Assembly: GCA_003255025.1 (NCBI GenBank)
Contig: QANY01004032.1
Location: forward strand, 875,166 to 939,165
DNA length: 64,000 nucleotides
Direction of reading: 5' to 3'
DNA from: Datisca glomerata
Lineage: Eukaryota > Streptophyta > Magnoliopsida > Cucurbitales > Datiscaceae
Below are positions 57,450 to 64,000 of the stretch, piece by piece; the first letter of the stretch is position 1, and each line of letters opens with the position of its first letter. The notes beneath the pieces are model-generated. The model made no database searches. It was not told the DNA's origin and worked only from the letters and a program-made list of their open reading frames with translations. Position numbers and translations under genes: made by a program.

Positions 57450-60385
57450 TTATTTTTTTCCTAAATAAACGATATCTTCGTATTATGATATGAAGTAAAT
57501 AAAATAACTAAAAATTGTGCTTTCTAATATAAATATATAAAGAGTTCAAAACAATTAAAGTAATAAAATAATAATTACGATTCCTTCATGAGCAAGAAAT
57601 AACTAAATTTTTTGGGTAAGAAATACTGAATTACTAAATAAAGAATGCACAGTAAGAATAATCTTATAGTTCATGCAATGAATAACAACAAACCCTATAT
57701 GGTATTGATAATATGTAATACACATACAAATAAAGAAAGCAAGAAGTAACTGAAATTAAATTATTTTAATATTGGAATACATAAAATAAATTGATGAAAA
57801 TTAATATGAGAAATTGAGAAGAAAGAGGAATATTGAGTTGTATTGTTTGGAAGGTAGCTTTTTATAGAAGATGAAAAGTTTTTAGTGATGAAGAAACGTG
57901 TCATTTAGATCATAACCAACAGAAACGTTCCAAGTGTTTTTCTTTAGGGCATTTTTGGATAAATAAAAAAGTGTAAGGGGGTTTAGGGTTTAGGGTTGAG
58001 TAGTGTTTATTCATCCAAAAAAATTTATCAAACTCTTCCAACTTTGAATATATTATATATTATAGATACATCAACTAAACGAACTAAATACTACTGATGA
58101 AAGTAAAATTACACAAAAGAGGTGAGCTTGAGTCTTATAATTGATCAATAATATTATTTCTTTTAGTATTTATAACTTTTAATTGGAGAATAAGTGTCAA
58201 AAATATTATTTTTAACATTATGATATTTATCATTTATTAAAAATATCATGCACAAATGTTCTAATTAACTATTTTTAATTATTTAAATACATTTTAAGAC
58301 TCATGCTTTCATTTTTGAGATATCCTATTTTCGTATTGAGGATTTAATAAAATACAGAGATAACATCAAGAATCTTGGGTCACTTAATGAGAAATTAGTA
58401 GATAGATTGATTATTTTACTTCTAATGCATGTTAGACATGGCCTGTGACTTGCTGTTGTGATTGTAAGCTCCCTAACTCTGGTTCAGACTCTTTAGAGGA
58501 GCCCCGTAACCCAAACCCACCCGTTGATTTTCGCAACAGCATTTTCATGTGGAAAATTTAGCTTTGATATTTGTTTTTATGAGATGATGTGTTTCTTTCT
58601 TCTTAGGCGGTGAAGTGCAAGGGATAACACATAGCTCCTTTAAGAACATCAACCTTTGTCTTCATTATTCTTGCTTGATTTCTTCTTAAGATTTTTTTAA
58701 AAAGAAAGCATGAAAGCAAAGAAAGATCTCTGTGTTTTGCAAGAAAGGACCATATTTGCCCATGCATGAACCCTATTGGTTTTTTAAAAGACTTCAAATA
58801 ATGCACCATGTATTCAATTTATTGCACATTTACTTGTATTTAAAATCGGATGAAGTTTTAAATCGGTTTCTCTAAAAATCGAATGAAGAATGGAATCGTT
58901 AAGAATCAAAATGTCGAATCAATGTGTTTATTAACGGTTAAGAATTAGAATAAAAAAATATATTATTGAAATTAAGAATGATTGTTTATATTTACCAAAT
59001 CAATGAATATGAATAAAAAATGACATTACTAAAATGTCATTCAAGAAAAATAAGCTTAAGAAATGAGGGTTGATAAGATAAAACTTTGAGGACATAATGA
59101 GTTTCTCACAATTCATTCCAAATAAATCAGAAATATTGAGTCACATTACCACATTTATATTAGGAACCTCATTTTAAGCAGTCAAATGAATTCATTCCGG
59201 TCAAAGATGTGGGATCCAGTTTGAATCAAATTTCTATGTCATAATAAACAATTAGAATGATATTTTAGAATCGAATTTCGCGGAATCTGATTCTAAGAGA
59301 ATTAAGTAAACTTGTCATTAATCAAATACATGCGACAATTAAAGATAATGTCAAATTTACTTCATTTTTATAAAAATTAAAGATAATGCACAAATGAATG
59401 ACTACAAAAGACGTGTAGGTTTTCTATAAAAAAATATGTGAGATCTCAAAGTTTCCCCTCCCTTAAGGATTATTTAAGATATTACAAATATATTAGCTAG
59501 ATTAATAGCACATGTTTTGTGCGTAGTAAACAAATCATAATTATTCTTAAATTTTACTAACTTGAATTATTTAGAATAGATATTATATGTGTGTAAATTT
59601 GATTTCTTGTTACAATTATTTGAATATTCAAACCACTTACTAGTAACATGTAAAAGTAAACTTGGGATACTACTATTATCAAGGTAAGTATAATGCCTTT
59701 AATCAATTGAAAAGCATGTAATATAGTATTAATATACATGTTAATAAAACCGATAAATGAAATGATTTTCATACTAAATTGAAATCATGGACGCATGGTA
59801 AAATAACAAAAAAATTATTATAAAAATTATTTTAAAAGTTGATTTTATCACTAATACACATCATGTGAATTTATTGTGCTTTATAAAACTTCTCATACCA
59901 TTTCCAAAATGCTTGTCAAACTCAATTGATTCATATAACAAGTGCAAATACCTAAGAGGCATCACAATAATAGTTAAATAATTTGCGACACATATAGATT
60001 TTTTTTCATTCGGTAATGTTAAAACAGAATAAATCCCAACGACAATAGTAGAAAATGATATTATTATATAAGTAAATGGTTATTTTGTTATTATTGATTT
60101 ATGATTTAACAAAGTTATCAATAATAGTAGGATAAAGTTGTTTGAAAATATTTCCTCCTGCATTCAAATTATTTATTAATTATTCAAATTATACATTATA
60201 CAAGAGTAAGGGTCAGCGGCGAGATGGAAAGTTTATTATAAGGGCTGCTAAAATTAAAAGATAGTGTATAAGTAATTTTTTTTTTTTACATTTTAACTCT
60301 ATTTTATATCAAACTTGACATCAATGTCTTTTAAATGTAAAAAAATTTTGTGATTGAGTTTGTGCTGAATTTAAGAGTAATTTTT
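57450..60385. other. Non-coding AT-rich stretch
   Basis: No gene is seen. It includes a short telomere-like run (GGGTTTAGGGTTTAGGG, 57978-57994) and a possible inverted-repeat element around 58850-59300 with repeated AATCGAAT/AGAATCG motifs. Confidence 0.35.
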
Positions 60386-60821
60386 TGTAAGACTTATTTG
60401 ATCTTATACGGATATTAATTAATTAATATTATTTAATAAAAATAATCAAACTAAATCATATTGATTGATTATGTGAAGGGTAGTTATTTTGAAGTAAGTA
60501 ACCACCATCTAATGGGAGAAAACCACCACCTCGATGGAAGATGATATAAATACAATTATCTTAGAAATTGATTATCTCTCAACCCTAATTAAAACTCATT
60601 TTAAACCATCACTAAATGTGCGTGAAGATTTAAAGGGTAAAGAGGGAGAAAATAATTCTACATCAAAGGATTCAACAAGAAGTAAAGAGATTCTACGATG
60701 TCTAAATGTATGTTCTCTATGACTATGAAATGTGAATGTGAAAATCATGAAGTTCTAACGATCTAAACAAAGTATTTTATGCATAATTGATTAGTTGCAT
60801 GATAAATGATTTAAACTTTCA
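60386..60821 (+). repeat. 5' LTR of the right-edge Copia element (approximate)
   Basis: The end at 60821 (TTTCA) is set by the primer-binding site that follows. The start near TGTAAGACTTATTTG is a guess, because the 3' LTR lies beyond the window. Confidence 0.4.
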
Positions 60822-60823
60822 TG

Positions 60824-60835
60824 TGGTATCAGAGC
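60824..60835 (+). other. Primer-binding site of the right-edge Copia element
   Basis: TGGTATCAGAGC is the exact complement of the 3' end of initiator tRNA-Met, the usual Copia primer. Confidence 0.85.
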
Positions 60836-61237
60836 ATTAGTTCATATTAATTTATTCACCATGAAAATTTTGTATAGGGTAATTTCTTTTATGGTAATTA
60901 ATTAAAACCATTAAGTAATGTGTATTTTATGTGTTTATGTGAGGATTTATATGATCTAAAATTTTATATTATGTTTAGTTTATTTGTCACCAAAGTTGTA
61001 AAACCGTAAGGATTATAAAATTTTTGTATTGTATAATTAATATTCAATTACCCATGAATGTTGATGCTTATAAATGACATAATGTTATGCAATATATATT
61101 TTATGGGTATATTGAAGTTCATTATTATAAAATATTTATGAGTCACACACAAAGGTTGATTAGTTTTTCGTATAATTAATGAACAAAATTGTTGGTAACT
61201 AGTATGCTCTATTAGTTGTATTGCTTATCCAAAGATA

Positions 61238-61256
61238 GTGTGTGTGTGTGTGTGTA
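61238..61256. repeat. (GT)n microsatellite
   Basis: About nine GT units in the leader of the Copia element. Confidence 0.85.
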
Positions 61257-61825
61257 TCTAAGTGGTGTATATATGGTTGCCAAATTATTGAAAATTCTTA
61301 TCAGCATCATTATGTTTTATGCTTGTATGTCATTGTGTTACCCAAAGGAAAACATTGATACGCATTTATTGTTTATCTGAATTATGTGTTTGAATATGTA
61401 TAATATGGTTAAGTTTACAACTCAAAGTATTAATGTATGAGCATAATGTTATTTTTGCAATACATGTTCTTGTTTCTCTCCATTCACATGTTTCGTCTAT
61501 ACCAATGTCTAATGGGCTTATTTTCCCGATTGGTATGAACAAGTCCAATTTCACTTAGTTGTTTTGGGTTTGGATTTGTCACTACAATTTGACAAACTTG
61601 CTGCTGTTATTGATGCCAGTAGTGACGAGGATAAGACCTTCTATGATACTTAGGAAAGGTCTAATAGATTAAGCCTAATGTTTATGTGAATGAGTGTAGC
61701 AAACAACATCAAGTCTACTCTTCCCAAAACTAAAAATGCTAAAAAATTCATAAAATTTGTGGAAGAGCGTTCTCACACTGCTGATAAGTCACTTACAGTG
61801 ACATTAATGGCTACATTTAACCACC

Positions 61826-62101
61826 ATGGAATATGATGGCACTCGTAGCATACATGAGTATGTCATTGAAATGATGAATATTGCAGCAAGACTTAAGTCA
61901 TTGGGAATGAATGTGGATGAGAGTTTCCTTGTGCAGTTTATCATTAATTCACTGCCTACTCAATATGGTCCTTTTGAAATGAACCATAACATTATGAAAT
62001 ATAAATGGAATGTGAATGAACTTTACAATATGCTTGTTCATGAGGAAATGAGATTTAAGAATCAGGGAACTAATTCCATTCATCTCGTAAGTAATCAATG
62101 A
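61826..62101 (+). pseudogene. Copia gag fragment
   Basis: The frame shows SIHEYVIEMMNIAARLKSLG, then FIINSLPTQYGPFEMNHN, the core of Copia gag. The start of gag lies upstream in other frames, near 61560-61820. Confidence 0.7.
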
Positions 62102-62382
62102 GTTGGAAAGAAGCCATAAGAAAGCATGGAAAGGGCAAGTGTGAACCTCTTAAGATTAATGAGACATTTTCCCAAATCAACAAGTGTCGTTTCTATGGGA
62201 AACCTGGACACTTTCAGAAAGATTGCATGAAACGTAAGGCATGGTTCGAAAAGAAAGGTAAGCCTAGTGCTTTCGTATGTTTTGAATCAAATTTAGCTGA
62301 AGTTCCTTATAATACTTTATGGATCGATTCTGGGTGTACCACTCATGTTCCAAGTTCGATGCAGGGATTCCTTACGACCTAA
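62098..62382 (+). pseudogene. Copia zinc knuckle and protease fragment
   Basis: CRFYGKPGHFQKDC is a CCHC knuckle with the second Cys changed to Tyr. LWIDSGCTTHV holds the protease active site Asp-Ser-Gly. A stop ends the frame at 62382. Confidence 0.75.
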
Positions 62383-62921
62383 ACCACAAATCCAAATGCA
62401 ATGTTCGTTTATGTGGGGAATCGAGTCAAAGCTTCAGTTGAAGCTATTGGAACTTATCGATTGATTTAGATATTGGATATCATTTAGATTTATTTCAAAC
62501 ATTTTATGTACATTTTATTTCTCGCAATTTAGTTTCTTTGTCTAAACTTCATTTAGATGGATACACTTTTAAAATTGGAAATAGATGCATCAATTTATTT
62601 TAAAAAAATCATTTCATCAGTTCTGGTATTCCTTGTGATGATTTATACAAACTGAAACTTGATAATCTTTTTGCTGAAACTCTTATGATCTTACATCATA
62701 AAGTTGGAACTAAACGTGGTTTAGAAAATGAACGTTCTGCTTACTTGTAGCATAAACGTCTAGGTCACATTTTCAAAGAAAGATTGGAAAGATTAATAAA
62801 GAATGAAATCTTTCCAGACTTGGATTTTACTAATCTAGGTATTTCTGTGGATTGTATTAAAGGAAAATAGACAAAACACACAAAGAAATGAGCTATAAGA
62901 AGCACACAACTTCTTGAAATA

Positions 62922-63540
62922 ATGTACACTGATATATGTAGGCCTTTTGATGTTCCATCTTTTGGTGGAGAAAAGTATTTTATCACATATATGGATGATT
63001 TTTCACGTTATAGATATGTCTACTTATTGTATGAAAAATTTCAATCAGTAGATGCCTTAGAGGTATTTATTAATGAAGTTGAAAGACAATTAGACAGAAA
63101 TGTGAAAATTGTCAAATCTGATAGAGGTGGTGAATATTATGGAAAATATAATGAAGGTGGACAATGCCCAGGTCCATTTGCTAAATTCCTTGAAAAGTAT
63201 GGTATATGTGCTCAATATACTATGTCGGGTACACCACAACAAAATGATGTAGCAGAAAGGCGCAATTGTACCTTAATGGATATGGTTATGAGTATATTAA
63301 GTAACTCATATTTACCCGTACCATTGTGGATGCATGCATTGACAACTGTGTGTATTTGTTAAACATGGTTCCTAGTAAGGCAGTTCTTAAGACTCATTTT
63401 GAACTGTGGACTGGTAGAAAACCCAATTTAAGGCACCCGCATGTTTGGGGTTGCCTAACAGAAGTAAGGATCTATAATCCACAGAAAAAAAAACTGGATC
63501 CAAGAATAATCAATGGTTATTTCATTGGTTATCCATAAAA
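62922..63540 (+). pseudogene. Copia integrase
   Basis: TDICRPFDVPSFGGEKYFIT carries the first catalytic Asp, KSDRGGEYYGKY the second and QQNDVAERRN the Glu. The overlapping frame from 63326 continues with HFELWTGRKPNLRHPHVWGC. The DDE triad is complete, but a frameshift near 63340 and stops upstream break the polyprotein. Confidence 0.8.
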
Positions 63541-64000
63541 ATCTAAAGGGTATATATTTTATTGCTCTATCCATAGTATAAGAATTGTTGAAACTGGAAA
63601 TGCCATGTTCATTGAGAATGGTGAAGTCAGTGGGATGTGAAAACTGCATTTCAAAATGAAACTTTAGATGAAGAAGTTTATATGGATCAGTCTGAGGGTT
63701 CTCCATTGAAGAAAAGGAACACATGGTGTGTAAACTGATGAAATCAATATATGGACTTAAATAAGCTTCCCGCCAGTGGTATCTTAAGTTTAATGATACC
63801 ATTACTTCTTTTGGATTTAAAGAAAATATCGTTGACCGGTGTATATATCTGAAGAGTAGTGGGAGCAAGTTTATATTTCTAATTTTTGTATGTTGATGAT
63901 ATCTTGCTTGCAACTAATGATCTTGGCTTATCACATGAGACCAAGAAGTTTATCTCTAGTAACTTTGAAATGAAAGATATGGGAGAGGCAACTTATGTGA

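Larger units (their letters stand above)
60824..64000 (+). mobile_element. Ty1-copia retrotransposon, cut by the window edge
   Basis: The order on the plus strand is primer-binding site, gag (61826-62101), zinc knuckle and protease (62098-62382), integrase (62922-63540) and RT (about 63720-64000, with the catalytic YVDD at 63889-63900). This is the Copia order, with integrase before RT. Frames are interrupted by stops and shifts. The region between integrase and RT is only about 180 bp, so much of the N-terminal RT has been deleted. The 3' end lies outside the window. Confidence 0.8.

Noticed and set aside
57978..57994. Interstitial telomere repeat (GGGTTTAGGGTTTAGGG)
   Set aside because: Only about two and a half units; more likely a chance or telo-box-like sequence than a chromosome-fusion scar.
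1..64000. CRISPR arrays, bacterial operons or phage genes
   Set aside because: The window is clearly plant nuclear DNA. The tandem repeats seen are minisatellites without the spacer pattern of CRISPR.

Overview
This window is nuclear DNA from a plant, most likely a eudicot. It is AT-rich, its genes have introns, and it is packed with nested plant transposons. Two genes look intact and lie tail to tail near 42.5-54 kb. One is a three-exon gene for cytosolic ribosomal stalk protein P1 (plus strand, 112 aa). The other is a 13-coding-exon gene for granule-bound starch synthase (GBSSI, 'waxy' type; minus strand, 616 aa by conceptual splicing). A small unnamed plant gene sits at the left edge (133-432). 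I cannot name the species.

Layout. 0-0.6 kb: small unknown gene. About 1.6-11.2 kb: a decayed minus-strand Ty1-copia element whose 3' LTR is split by a 4.0-kb CACTA-type transposon (2470-6496). That CACTA carries an intron-containing, broken copy of part of the host gene SDA1. 11.9-12.8 kb: a TIR element. 13.4-17.3 kb: a second minus-strand Copia relative. 18.15-22.29 kb: an LTR element without clear coding sequence, with 28-bp minisatellites inside both LTRs and a ~78-bp tandem array inside. 24.6-28.1 kb: a Tat-lineage Ty3-gypsy remnant with an extra RNase H and an opposite-strand ORF. 28.15-28.58 kb: a small CACTA-like end region. 28.6-31.3 kb: a minus-strand LINE. 31.8-38 kb: very AT-rich DNA holding at least three short Helitrons and a MULE-like TIR element. 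39.4-41.2 kb: one end and the transposase-like exons of a second CACTA.

42.5-54 kb is the genic island. The fourth coding intron of GBSSI is enlarged by a 5,385-bp Reina-type chromovirus in the same transcriptional sense, with a 5-bp target duplication GTAAA. All GBSSI exon junctions remain in frame. The retroelement itself contains a ~440-bp internal inversion that flips its integrase tail, chromodomain, polypurine tract and LTR head.

54-60.4 kb is non-coding, with MITE-like repeats, a minus-strand Helitron end and a ~0.65-kb segment resembling plant mitochondrial DNA. 60.4-64 kb holds a plus-strand Copia element that runs off the window. The host genes work separately: P1 is part of the 60S ribosomal stalk, and GBSSI makes amylose inside starch granules. 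Almost everything else is transposon history. All exon models were read by eye from splice signals and protein similarity and have not been checked by alignment.
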